This document shows, piece by piece, positions 54,876-63,935 of a DNA stretch of 64,000 nucleotides. A model generated the notes under the pieces. It made no database searches, was not told where the DNA came from, and worked only from the letters and a program-made list of their open reading frames with translations. The stretch is taken from contig CAWJXK010000008.1 of NCBI GenBank assembly GCA_963846855.1, forward strand, positions 496,001-560,000, written 5' to 3'. The first letter of the stretch is position 1. Each line of letters begins with the position of its first letter. Source of the stretch: CAIWHR01 sp963846855. GTDB taxonomy: Bacteria > Pseudomonadota > Gammaproteobacteria > Burkholderiales > Casimicrobiaceae. The position numbers and the translations under genes are program-made.

Positions 54876-56693
54876 ATGCACGTAGCGAGATTGCCGGCTG
54901 GAATTTTCGGGCGCGCCGCCGCCGCGTTCGCCGCCACGCTCGCGGTTGCAACGGTCTTCTGTTCCCCGATGGCGACCGCCGCCGCCGATCCCGCCAAGGT
55001 GCTGCGCGTCGCGTTCGAGGCAGAAGAGACCGGCTTCGACCCGGTCAAGGTGACCGACGTCTACTCGAACGAGATTATCGAAGTCGTGTTCGAGCGGCTG
55101 CTCACCTACGATTATCTGGCGCGGCCCGCGAAGCTCGCGCCGCAGGCGGCGGAAACGCTGCCGGAAGTGTCAGGGGACGCGAAATCGTACGTGTTCAAGC
55201 TGCGCAAAGGCATCTTCTACACGCCGGACCCCGCGTTCAAGGGCGCCCGCCGCGAGCTGGTCGCGCAGGACGTCGCGTATTCGATCAAGCGGCTGGTGGA
55301 TCCCGCCAACCGCTCGCCGTGGCGCTTTCTCGTCGACGGCAAGATCGTCGGCTTGGACGCGGTGGCGAAGAGCGCGGCCAAGAGCAACAAACTCGACTAT
55401 GACGCGCCGGTCGCCGGCCTCGAGGTCGTCGACAAGTACACGCTTCGCGTCAAGCTGACCGCGACCGACTTCAACTTCGCGTACATCATGGCGATGCCGG
55501 CGCTGTCGATCGTCGCCCGCGAAGTGATCGAGGCGTATCACGACGACACCAACGCGCACCCGGTCGGCACCGGGCCTTACATCCTCACGAGTTGGACGCG
55601 AAAGGCCAAGATGGTGCTCGACGCCAATCCCAACTACCGGGGATTCGTCTGGGACTTCACCGCGGGCGATCCTGCCCGCGACGATCCGGTCATCAAGGAG
55701 ATGCGGGGCAAGAAGATGCCGCAGATCGGGCGCGTCGAGGTGAGCGTCATCCAGGAGGAGCAGTCGCGCTGGCTCGCATTTCAGCGCGGCGAGATCGATC
55801 TCACCGACCGCTTCGGGTCGTTCGCGCCGATCGCGATCCCGGACAACAAGCTCGCCGCCGACCTCGTGGCGCGCGGCATCTACTGGGACCGCAGCATCGA
55901 GCCCGAGATCACCTACTATTTCTTCAACATGACGGACCCGGTGGTCGGCGGCTACACGAAAGAGCGCGTCGCGCTCCGCCGCGCGCTGATCCTTTCCTAC
56001 GACATCCAGCAGGAGATCAAGGTGATCCGCAAGAACCAGGCGGTGGCGGACACCGGTCCGATCCCCGCCGGCGTCGTCGGATTCGACCCGAAATACCGCA
56101 ACGCCAATCAGTACGATCCCGCGCTCGCCAACAAGCTGCTCGACGCGGTCGGCTACAAGAAAGGGCCGGATGGCTATCGCACGGATCCCTCGGGCAAGCC
56201 GGTGACGATCGTGCTCACCTCCGAACCGCAGGCGATCAGTCGCGAGTACGACGAGCTCTGGAAGAAGTCGCTCGACGCGATCGGCGTGCGCTTCGAGGCG
56301 CGCAAGAGTCCGTTCTCCGACAACATCAAGGCCGGCGAGGCGTGCCAGCTGATGATGTGGGGCTCGGCGTGGCATGCCGACTATCCGGACGGCGAGAACT
56401 TCATGCAGCTCCTCTACGGCCCCAACACGCACCAGAGCAATCACGCGTGCTACGAGTCGAAGGCATTCGACGCGATGTACGACAAGATCAGGAGCATTCC
56501 CAATTCGCCGGAGCGCGACCGGATCTTCCTGGAGATGTCGCGACGGGTCGAAATCGACGGCGTGTGGAAGATGGGCGTCTCCCGTTATCGCAATGTCCTC
56601 GTTTTCCCGCAGGTGCGGGGTTATCGGCATCACCCGATCATGGAGGCGATCTGGCCTTACCTCGACATCGACAACGCGAAGCGGCGCAAGTAA
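54876..56693 (+). CDS. ABC peptide transporter substrate-binding protein 1 (SBP family 5)
   Basis: A 605-residue periplasmic binding protein with a signal peptide (AAAAFAATLAVATVFCSP). The SBP_bac_5 signature is seen in VFERLLTYDYLARPAKLAPQ, FKLRKGIFYTPDPAFKGARR and PVGTGPYILTSWTRKAK. The gene starts a five-gene peptide/opine-type importer operon. The usual length for the family is 500-550; the C-terminus adds a segment ending in DIDNAKRRK. The ligand cannot be predicted. Confidence 0.9.
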   Translation: MHVARLPAGIFGRAAAAFAATLAVATVFCSPMATAAADPAKVLRVAFEAEETGFDPVKVTDVYSNEIIEVVFERLLTYDYLARPAKLAPQAAETLPEVSGDAKSYVFKLRKGIFYTPDPAFKGARRELVAQDVAYSIKRLVDPANRSPWRFLVDGKIVGLDAVAKSAAKSNKLDYDAPVAGLEVVDKYTLRVKLTATDFNFAYIMAMPALSIVAREVIEAYHDDTNAHPVGTGPYILTSWTRKAKMVLDANPNYRGFVWDFTAGDPARDDPVIKEMRGKKMPQIGRVEVSVIQEEQSRWLAFQRGEIDLTDRFGSFAPIAIPDNKLAADLVARGIYWDRSIEPEITYYFFNMTDPVVGGYTKERVALRRALILSYDIQQEIKVIRKNQAVADTGPIPAGVVGFDPKYRNANQYDPALANKLLDAVGYKKGPDGYRTDPSGKPVTIVLTSEPQAISREYDELWKKSLDAIGVRFEARKSPFSDNIKAGEACQLMMWGSAWHADYPDGENFMQLLYGPNTHQSNHACYESKAFDAMYDKIRSIPNSPERDRIFLEMSRRVEIDGVWKMGVSRYRNVLVFPQVRGYRHHPIMEAIWPYLDIDNAKRRK

Positions 56694-56730
56694 CGCGCCT
56701 GCCGCACCAGACTGCCCGCCCTCGCCGCGC

Positions 56731-58536
56731 ATGTTGAACTCCGGCCTTTCCGTCCACGGATGCGTGACGCGCATCGCCGTTGCCTGGTTCGCGCTGGCGC
56801 TTGGCGCCGGCACGGCCATGGCCGCCGATCCGGGCAAGGTGCTCCGTTACGTGTTTCCGGCGGGCGAGGAAGGCTTCGATCCGGCGGCGGCACACGATCT
56901 CTACTCGGGCACCGTCGAGCAGGCGATCTTCGAAACGCTGCTCACCTACGACTACCTCGCGCGGCCGGCGAAGCTCGTGCCGATGGCGGCCGAAGCGATG
57001 CCGCAGGTCAGCGCCGACGGCAGGACCTACACGTTCAAGGTCCGCAAGGGCATCTACTTCACGCCCGATCCGGCGTTCAAGGGCGCACGGCGCGAGCTCG
57101 TCGCAGACGACTTCGCGTTCTCGCTCAAGCGTCTGGTCGATCCATCGATCCATTCGCCGTGGGGCTGGCTCGTCGAGGGCAAGATCGTCGGCCTCGACGC
57201 CGAAGCCGCCAAGGCGAAGAAATCCGGCAAGTTCGACTACAACGCGAAGATCGCCGGGCTCGAGGTGGTCGACCGCTATACGCTCCGCATCAATCTCACC
57301 CAGCCCGACTTCAACATGTCGTACGTGCTCGCGCACGAGCCGACCGGCGCGGTGGCGAAGGAAGTGGTGGCCGCGTACGGCGACGAGGGCGGCCGCATCA
57401 TGTCGAACCCGGTCGGAACCGGGGCCTACATGCTCGCGCAATGGGTGCGCTCGTCGAAGATCGTGCTCGTCGCCAATCCCGACTACCGCGGCTTCGTCTG
57501 GGATTTCCAGCCCGGAGCCGATCCGGACGACGCCCGCATCGTCGCCGAGATGAAGGGCAAGAAGATGCCCCAGATCGGCCGCATCGAGATCAGCATCATG
57601 GAGGAGGACCAGTCGCGGCTGCTCGCCTTCCAGAACGGCGAGCTCGACCTCATGAACATGGAGGGCCCGCTCGCGCCGAAGGTCCTCAACGGCGGCACGC
57701 TGACGCCGGACCTGCAGAAGAAGGGCGTGCGCCTGTCGCGCTTCGTCGACCCGGAGATCACTTACACGTACTGGAACCTGATGGATCCCGTCGTCGGCGG
57801 GCTCACGCCGGAAAAGATCGCGCTTCGTCGCGCGATGGCGATGTCCTATCCGGTCGCCGAGGAGATCAAGGTCATCCGCAACGGGCAGGCGATCGAGGCG
57901 CAGTTCCCGATTCCGCCCGGAGTGGTCGGCAGCGACCCGGCGTGGCGGTCGAGCGTGCGGTACGATCCCGCCGCGGCCAACGCACTGCTCGACAAGTTCG
58001 GCTACAGGAAGGGCGGGGACGGCTGGCGCACGCTTCCGGACGGCAAGCCGCTCGTCATGCACTACGCGTCGCGCCCGGACTCGCTCGGCCGCCAGCAGGA
58101 CGAGCTGTGGAAAAAGGCGCTCGACTCGATCGGCATCCGGATGGAAGTGCGCAAGGACAAGTTCGCCGAGCTCCTGAAGCTCGAGAAGCAGTGCAAGCTG
58201 CAGATGCGCACGGCCGCCTGGATCGCCGACTACCCGGACGCCGACAACTTCATGCAGCTCCTTTTCAGCAAGAATATCTACCAGAGCAACAACGCCTGCG
58301 CGACGATCCCCGAATACGACCGGCTCTACGAGCAGTCGGTCCGGATCCCCGCGGGCCCGGAGCGCAACCGGCTCTACCGCGAGATGGCGCGGATCATCGA
58401 GGTATACGCCCCCTGGCGCCTCGGAATCAGCCGCTATCGCAACATGCTGGTGCAGCCGCGGGTTCTGGGGTACAAGAAGCACCCGATACTGCATGCGGAG
58501 TTCCAGTTCATCGACCTTGCGCCGGGCCCGAAATAG
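56731..58536 (+). CDS. ABC peptide transporter substrate-binding protein 2 (SBP family 5)
   Basis: A 601-residue paralogue of the preceding protein with the same phrases (LLTYDYLARPAKLVPM, YFTPDPAFKGARRELV, NPVGTGAYMLAQWVRSS, NNACATIPEYDRLYEQS). A signal peptide ends at AMA-AD. It starts 37 bases after SBP1, so the pair arose by tandem duplication and likely serves one permease with different ligands. A 276-base gap separates it from the permease genes; the gap has a TATAAG and an internal Gly/Arg-rich frame but no clear gene. Confidence 0.9.
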   Translation: MLNSGLSVHGCVTRIAVAWFALALGAGTAMAADPGKVLRYVFPAGEEGFDPAAAHDLYSGTVEQAIFETLLTYDYLARPAKLVPMAAEAMPQVSADGRTYTFKVRKGIYFTPDPAFKGARRELVADDFAFSLKRLVDPSIHSPWGWLVEGKIVGLDAEAAKAKKSGKFDYNAKIAGLEVVDRYTLRINLTQPDFNMSYVLAHEPTGAVAKEVVAAYGDEGGRIMSNPVGTGAYMLAQWVRSSKIVLVANPDYRGFVWDFQPGADPDDARIVAEMKGKKMPQIGRIEISIMEEDQSRLLAFQNGELDLMNMEGPLAPKVLNGGTLTPDLQKKGVRLSRFVDPEITYTYWNLMDPVVGGLTPEKIALRRAMAMSYPVAEEIKVIRNGQAIEAQFPIPPGVVGSDPAWRSSVRYDPAAANALLDKFGYRKGGDGWRTLPDGKPLVMHYASRPDSLGRQQDELWKKALDSIGIRMEVRKDKFAELLKLEKQCKLQMRTAAWIADYPDADNFMQLLFSKNIYQSNNACATIPEYDRLYEQSVRIPAGPERNRLYREMARIIEVYAPWRLGISRYRNMLVQPRVLGYKKHPILHAEFQFIDLAPGPK

Positions 58537-58812
58537 GGTGCGAGGCGCGGGCGAGGGGGTTGCAGGAGGAAGTGGGTGGTGCCGAAGGAGAGAGCGGGGC
58601 GGCCGGCCATCCCGGCGCGTACCCTATAAGACCGCGCCGCGGCCGGTCCCGGAACGGAGCCGGCTGCGATGCGACGCAACGACTTGTGCAGCGCAAGATC
58701 GGGCCGCGAATCGGGCTCGCCGGAGGTGCCGGCGTCCGCGTGGCCCGTCACGGCGCCAAAGGCAAACCCGCGCCGCGCGTGATCCGCGCACCGGGAGGAG
58801 GTTGGTGAGGTA

Positions 58813-59751
58813 ATGGGCGCATACATCATCCGACGCGTGTGGCAGATGATCCCCACGATGCTCGGGGTCATCCTGCTGGTCTTCGTCCTGTTCAACTGGG
58901 TCGGCGGAGACCCGGCCTACGTCCTGGCCGGCAAGATCTCGAACCAGGAGCAGATCGACAACATCCGGCGCCAGCTCGGCGTCGACCAGCCCTGGTTCGT
59001 CCAGCTCTGGATATTCATCAAGCAGGTGCTGACGGGCGACTTCGGCGCGTCGTGGAGCACCAACGAGAAAGTCTCGCACATCCTCGCCACGCGTCTCGGG
59101 CCCTCGCTGACGGTGGTGCTGCCGCTCACGATCCTCGACGCGCTGATCTCGATCGCGCTGGCGCTCGCCGTCGCCTATGTGCGCGGCTCGCTGACCGACC
59201 GCCTGGTGATGATCGTCTGCACGGTAGGCCTGTCGATCTCGATCCTGGTCTACATCATCGTGTTCCAGTACGTGTTCGCCTACAAGCTCGGCTGGTTCCC
59301 GGTGCAAGGCTGGGGCAACAGCTTTGCCGAGAACCTCTTCGTCTACTCGTCGCTGCCGATCCTCATCCTGCTGACCGTCAGCATCGCGCCGAGCCTGCGC
59401 CTCTACCGGACGTTCGTGCTGGACGAGATCAACCAGGATTACGTGCGCACGGGCCGCGCCAAAGGCCTGTCCGAGAACCGGATCATGTGGCTGCACGTGC
59501 TGCGCAACGCGTCGATCCCGATCATCACCAACCTGATGGCGTCGCTGCCTGGACTGCTGCTCGGCGCGTTCCTGATCGAGCGGTTCTTCTCGATTCCGGG
59601 CATCGGGCGAGAGGTGATCCTCGCGGTCGAGCGCTCGGACTTTCCGGTGATCAAGGCGCTCACCGTGTACGTCGCCTTCGCGACGATGGCGTCGAACCTG
59701 CTGGCCGACCTGATGTACAAGTGGGTCGACCCGCGGGTGCAACTCAAATGA
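58813..59751 (+). CDS. ABC peptide transporter permease 1 (DppB/OppB-like)
   Basis: A 312-residue inner-membrane permease with six helices, opening MGAYIIRRVWQMIPTMLGVI. The EAA loop reads DYVRTGRAKGLSENRIMWLH, followed by SIPIITNLMASLPGLLLGAF and FFSIPGIGREVILAVERSDF. A GAGGT ribosome site precedes the ATG. Its end overlaps the next gene by four bases (ATGA). Confidence 0.93.
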   Translation: MGAYIIRRVWQMIPTMLGVILLVFVLFNWVGGDPAYVLAGKISNQEQIDNIRRQLGVDQPWFVQLWIFIKQVLTGDFGASWSTNEKVSHILATRLGPSLTVVLPLTILDALISIALALAVAYVRGSLTDRLVMIVCTVGLSISILVYIIVFQYVFAYKLGWFPVQGWGNSFAENLFVYSSLPILILLTVSIAPSLRLYRTFVLDEINQDYVRTGRAKGLSENRIMWLHVLRNASIPIITNLMASLPGLLLGAFLIERFFSIPGIGREVILAVERSDFPVIKALTVYVAFATMASNLLADLMYKWVDPRVQLK

Positions 59752-60956
59752 GTCAAATGAGCGGGGCGGCGATGGCGGGCGACAAGGTGGGCGGGACGTT
59801 GGTCGCGCGTGAGATTCCTCACGCCGTCTCTCCGGGACTGTGGGCACTCGGCTGGAAGCGGCTCAAATCCGATTACGTCGGCATGGTGTCGCTCGCGATC
59901 GTCGCGGCGTTCTTCGTGCTGATGTTCCTGTCGGGCACCGGCCTCATCGCGAAAAACTGGGCGCAGGAAGTTGGCACCAACTACGCACCGCCGTCGTTCC
60001 TCGGCTCCGACATCGAGGCGGGCGCGCCGGCGGCGCCGGTGGCGCCCCCCGAAGGATCGTCGAGCGCCGCGCCGGCGGACGAAAGCGCGTCGAGCATCGT
60101 CGATCCGCTGGCCGACGTGATGAAGGAGATCCAGGCGCAGAAGCAGGGCGCCCCTGCGGCAGCCGATGCGGGCAAGTCGGTCGATCCGCTGGCGGACGTC
60201 ATGGCCGACATCAAGGCCGACAGCGCCAAGGGTGGTCCCGCGGCTGCCGCCGCCACCCGCGCCGAGACGCTGCCCTTCGGCGGCGACAAGTGGGGCCGCG
60301 ACGTGCTCGCGAAGACGATCAAGGGCTCCGAGACGTCGATCTTCGTGGGACTCGCCTCGGCGCTGGTCGCGGTATTCATCGGCACGCTCTTCGGCGCGCT
60401 CTCCGGCTATTACGGCAAGTGGGTCGACGACTTCTTCAACTGGTTCTACAGCGTGTTCAGCTCGATACCGTACCTGCTGCTGATCCTCGCGGTCGCGGCC
60501 GTGCTGAACAAGCGCGGCATGGTCACGATCATCCTGATCCTGGGCCTGACGGGCTGGACCGGGGTGTTTCGGCTGATCCGCGGCGAGTACATGAAGCACA
60601 AGGCGCGCGAGTACGTGCAGGCCGCCGACGCGATCGGCGCGTCGAACGCGCGGCGGATGTTCGTGCACATCTTCCCCAACGTGAGCCACGTCGTGCTGGT
60701 GCAGCTGTCGATCCTCGCGGTCGGCTTCATCAAGGCCGAGGTGATCCTGTCCTTCCTCGGATTCGGCGTGCCGGTCGACGTCGTGTCCTGGGGCTCGATG
60801 CTGAACGAGGCGCAGAACGAGCTGATCCTCGGCAAGTGGTGGCAGCTCGCCGCGGCCGGCACGGCGATGGCAGTGCTGGTGACCGCGTTCAGCCTGTTCA
60901 CCGACGCGATGCGCGACGCGCTCGATCCGAAGCTCAAGGGAAAGGCGGGCGCGTGA
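59748..60956 (+). CDS. ABC peptide transporter permease 2 (DppC/OppC-like) with insertion
   Basis: A 402-residue permease, about 100 longer than usual. After helix 1 a periplasmic insertion of roughly 90 residues is rich in Ala, Pro, Ser and Asp and contains two copies of VDPLADVM (SSIVDPLADVMKEIQAQ and KSVDPLADVMADIKADS). The DppC core follows: LPFGGDKWGRDVLAKTIKG, GSETSIFVGLASALVAV and the EAA loop AREYVQAADAIGASNARRMF. It works with DppB and the fused ATPase. The function of the insertion is unknown. Confidence 0.9.
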   Translation: MSQMSGAAMAGDKVGGTLVAREIPHAVSPGLWALGWKRLKSDYVGMVSLAIVAAFFVLMFLSGTGLIAKNWAQEVGTNYAPPSFLGSDIEAGAPAAPVAPPEGSSSAAPADESASSIVDPLADVMKEIQAQKQGAPAAADAGKSVDPLADVMADIKADSAKGGPAAAAATRAETLPFGGDKWGRDVLAKTIKGSETSIFVGLASALVAVFIGTLFGALSGYYGKWVDDFFNWFYSVFSSIPYLLLILAVAAVLNKRGMVTIILILGLTGWTGVFRLIRGEYMKHKAREYVQAADAIGASNARRMFVHIFPNVSHVVLVQLSILAVGFIKAEVILSFLGFGVPVDVVSWGSMLNEAQNELILGKWWQLAAAGTAMAVLVTAFSLFTDAMRDALDPKLKGKAGA

Positions 60957-61060
60957 GCGCGGCGGGCGAAGCCCAGGCCCGAAGGGCGCGTCGCCGCGCG
61001 ATTGCGCGCGCCCGACACGCCGTCCTTCGCATGCCAGACGTGCCCGAGGAGGGCGCATAA
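60953..61060 (+). repeat. Intercistronic spacer related to the phaC-phaB repeat
   Basis: The spacer starts GTGAGCGCGGCGGGCGA, with the permease stop inside, and shares GGGCGCGTCGCCGCGCGA with the 116-bp repeat at 36249. A GTG frame runs to TAA at 61058-61060, directly before the ATG of the ATPase gene; a GAGGAGGG site lies near its end for that ATG. A 35-residue peptide would be encoded if the GTG were used. Confidence 0.6.
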
Positions 61061-62788
61061 ATGGATACGAACAGCGATCCGCTCGTCCGCGTGCGCGACC
61101 TCCGGGTCTCGTTCCAGATCGACCGCGAGACCACCTTCGAGGCGGTGAAGGGCATTTCGTTCGACATCCCGAGGAACCGCACGGTCGCGCTCGTCGGCGA
61201 ATCGGGCAGCGGCAAGTCGGTGACCTCGCTCGCGATCCTCGGACTCCTGCCGCCCGAGAACTCGATCATCGGCAAAGGCAGCGAAATCATCTACGGCGGG
61301 CGCAACGTGCTGCTGCTCGATCCGGCGGAGCTCCGCAAATTGCGCGGCGCCGACATATCGATGATCTTCCAGGAGCCGATGACCTCGCTCAACCCCGTCT
61401 TCACCTGCGGCTTCCAGCTGACCGAGGTGCTGCGGCTGCACATGGGAATGACCGGCGCGCAGGCGCGCAAGCGCGCGCTGGCGCTGCTGGACGAGGTCGG
61501 CATTCCCGATCCGGAATACAAGATCAACGCCTACCCGTCGCAGATGTCGGGCGGACAGCAGCAGCGGGTGATGATCGCGATGGCGATCGCCTGCGAGCCG
61601 AAGCTCCTCATTGCCGACGAGCCGACCACCGCGCTGGACGTCACGATCCAGAAGCAGATCCTCGACCTCATCGCCGCGCTGCAGAAGAAGCACCAGATGT
61701 CGGTGCTGTTCATCACCCACGACCTCGCGGTGGTCGGCGACATCGCCGACGATGTCGTCGTGATGCGCAACGGCGAGATCCGCGAGCAGGGCCTGGCCCG
61801 CCGCGTATTCGAGGACCCGCAGGATGCCTACACGAAGGCGCTGCTGAAGTGCCGGCCGCAGCTCGACCGGCGGCCGACACGGCTGCCGGTGATCGAGGAC
61901 TACATGGACGGCAGCGCGCGCGGGCCACAGCACATGGAAGAGCGCGTGCGCGGAACGTCGCCCTCCGATCCCGTCGTGCTCGACGTGAGGAACCTCGGCA
62001 AGAATTTCTACTCGCGCGAGGGCCTCTTCGGCACGCGGACCTTCGAGGCGGTGAAGGACGTCTCGTTCAAGCTGCGCAAGGGCAAGACGCTGGGGCTCGT
62101 CGGCGAATCGGGATCGGGCAAGACGACGGTCGGGCTGACGCTGATGCGGCTGCACGAGGCCACCACCGGCGAGGCGATCTTCGAGGGCCGCGACATCCTC
62201 GCGATGTCGGCGAAGGAATTCATGCCGTTCAAGCGCCGCATCCAGATCATCTTCCAGAACCCCTACGCGTCGCTCAACCCGCGCTTCACGATAGGCAACA
62301 TCCTGACGGAGCCGATGCAGATCCACGGCATCGGCGAGGACACGCAGCACCGCACCGAACTCGCGTTCGAGCTGCTGCAGAAGGTCGGCTTGCCGGAGGT
62401 CTCGTTCTACAAGTACCCGCACGAGTTCTCCGGCGGGCAGCGCCAGCGGATCGCGATCGCGCGCTGCCTCACGATGAAGCCCGACATCCTGATCTGCGAC
62501 GAATCGGTGTCCGCGCTCGACGTGTCGGTGCAGGCGCAGGTGCTGAACCTGCTGCAGGACCTGCAGGACGAATTCGGGCTGTCGTACATCTTCATCTCGC
62601 ACGACCTCGCCGTGGTGAAGTACATCTCGGACGACATCATGGTGATGAGCGAGGGCAAGATCGTCGAGATCGCGAATTCGGACGAGGTCTACCGGCATCC
62701 GCGCGAGCCCTATACGCAGCGGCTGCTGGCGTCGATCCCGAAGGGCTGGCATCCGGCGCCGGCCGGCGCGGAGGCACCACCCGCCTGA
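61061..62788 (+). CDS. ABC peptide transporter ATP-binding protein, fused DppD-DppF
   Basis: A 575-residue protein with two nucleotide-binding domains. Domain 1 has Walker A VGESGSGKSVTSLAILGL, signature MSGGQQQRVMIAMAI and Walker B LLIADEPTTALD. Domain 2 has VGESGSGKTTVGLTLMRL, FSGGQRQRIAIARCL and LICDESVSALD. YejF/GsiA-type fused ATPases have the same layout. Each domain ends in a DppD/F-type C-terminal region. It powers the upstream permeases; GAGGAGGG serves its ATG. Confidence 0.95.
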   Translation: MDTNSDPLVRVRDLRVSFQIDRETTFEAVKGISFDIPRNRTVALVGESGSGKSVTSLAILGLLPPENSIIGKGSEIIYGGRNVLLLDPAELRKLRGADISMIFQEPMTSLNPVFTCGFQLTEVLRLHMGMTGAQARKRALALLDEVGIPDPEYKINAYPSQMSGGQQQRVMIAMAIACEPKLLIADEPTTALDVTIQKQILDLIAALQKKHQMSVLFITHDLAVVGDIADDVVVMRNGEIREQGLARRVFEDPQDAYTKALLKCRPQLDRRPTRLPVIEDYMDGSARGPQHMEERVRGTSPSDPVVLDVRNLGKNFYSREGLFGTRTFEAVKDVSFKLRKGKTLGLVGESGSGKTTVGLTLMRLHEATTGEAIFEGRDILAMSAKEFMPFKRRIQIIFQNPYASLNPRFTIGNILTEPMQIHGIGEDTQHRTELAFELLQKVGLPEVSFYKYPHEFSGGQRQRIAIARCLTMKPDILICDESVSALDVSVQAQVLNLLQDLQDEFGLSYIFISHDLAVVKYISDDIMVMSEGKIVEIANSDEVYRHPREPYTQRLLASIPKGWHPAPAGAEAPPA

Positions 62789-62827
62789 ATCGCGACGCGT
62801 GGTCCGTGAGCGGACGGAGGAGGCACG

Positions 62828-63496
62828 ATGTCGAGCGAACGAGAGCAGTCGCTGTTTGCCGCGATCGACGGCGGCGACGTCGATGCGGTGCGCGGAATCA
62901 TCGGGAGCGAGCCCGCTCTCGCCGGCGCCCGTGACGCCGCCGGCGTGTCGGCGAGCCTGCATGCCCGCTATCGCGGCCGTGCCGACATCGCCGATGCGCT
63001 CGTCGCGGCGGCGCCCACCCTCGACATCTTCGACGCCGCCGCCGCGGGACGGGTCTCCGAGGTCGCGAAGCGTCTCGACCGCGCGCCCGGCGACGCGAAT
63101 GCGTATTCTGCCGACGGCTTCACCGCCTTGCACTTCGCGGCATTCTTCAACCGCCCGGACGTCGCCGCGCTGCTGATCGCCCGCGGCGCGGACGTCGACG
63201 CGGTCACACGCAACCCGATGCGCGTGCGGCCGCTCCACAGCGCCGCCACGGTGCGCGCGAGCGCGGTGGTGGCGGCGCTGCTCGCGCACGGCGCCGATCC
63301 GAACGCGCCGCAGGAGCAGGGCGCGACCGTGCTGATGTCGGCGGCGGGGAGCGGCGATGTCGAAAGCGTCAAGGTGCTGCTCGCGCATGGCGCCGACGCC
63401 AGCGCGCGCGGCGCCGACGGCAAGAGCGCGCTCGACCATGCGCGCGAGCGCAACCGGCAGGACGTCGTCGAAATCCTCGCGGCCGCCGGACGCTAA
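62828..63496 (+). CDS. Ankyrin repeat protein
   Basis: A 222-residue protein made of about five to six ankyrin repeats, e.g. DGFTALHFAAFFNRPDVAAL, ARGADVDAVTRNPMRVRPLH, GADPNAPQEQGATVLMSAAG and DGKSALDHARERNRQDVVEI. No signal peptide or enzyme domain. GGAGG precedes the ATG. It follows the ABC operon by 39 bases and may be co-transcribed; its partner is unknown. Confidence 0.88.
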   Translation: MSSEREQSLFAAIDGGDVDAVRGIIGSEPALAGARDAAGVSASLHARYRGRADIADALVAAAPTLDIFDAAAAGRVSEVAKRLDRAPGDANAYSADGFTALHFAAFFNRPDVAALLIARGADVDAVTRNPMRVRPLHSAATVRASAVVAALLAHGADPNAPQEQGATVLMSAAGSGDVESVKVLLAHGADASARGADGKSALDHARERNRQDVVEILAAAGR

Positions 63497-63572
63497 GCGG
63501 CGCTCCCCGTACGCGAACGCCCGTCGGCATGGGCGATCCGCTACGTGTGCGCCTGCCAACGCCCAGGCGTTA

Positions 63573-63589
63573 ATGCGAATCATTCGCAT
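63573..63589. promoter_or_regulatory. Candidate Fur box
   Basis: ATGCGAAT-C-ATTCGCAT is a perfect 17-base palindrome and resembles Fur boxes of betaproteobacteria (AATGCGAATnATTCGCATT). It lies between the ankyrin gene and the gene at the right edge; which is regulated, if either, is unclear. Confidence 0.45.
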
Positions 63590-63664
63590 CGACCGGAGCG
63601 GCGACTCCGGCATGGTGCGCTTGCCACATTGCGACGACAGCTTTGCCGGGTCGTGCCAACGCCG

Positions 63665-63678
63665 TTGACCTGCGTCAA
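63665..63678. promoter_or_regulatory. FNR/ANR-like box near the right edge
   Basis: TTGACCTGCGTCAA is a perfect palindrome of the TTGAC-N4-GTCAA type used by ANR/DNR-like regulators. A weak TATGTT follows at 63716-63721. It may control the gene beginning at 63936. Confidence 0.4.
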
Positions 63679-63935
63679 CGTGTCGCAGGCGCGACGGGCT
63701 CACATTGCGTTGCAGTATGTTTGCGCAGCCCAAGACCATTCGCTCGAATGGTGATCCCGCACCGGTCCCGCGCACGGCACAGCCTCCGTTGGCCGCGGTA
63801 ATCGCACGTAGGACTGCGTGGCCGATGGTCGCATCCACCGATGCCAAACACGCCGGCCCTCCCGTCGGCGTCGCGACGCGCGCCATCCCCGGCGCCTGAT
63901 CGAGTCGCCCTTTCCCCACCTTTCCGGACGAATCC

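Larger units (their letters stand above)
63497..63935. other. Intergenic region with regulatory palindromes
   Basis: No convincing gene in 439 bases. It contains a Fur-like palindrome (63573-63589), an FNR-like box (63665-63678), and a perfect inverted repeat ACCATTCG-CT-CGAATGGT (63735-63752). A weak TATGTT lies at 63716-63721. Open frames here have no good ribosome sites. Confidence 0.45.
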
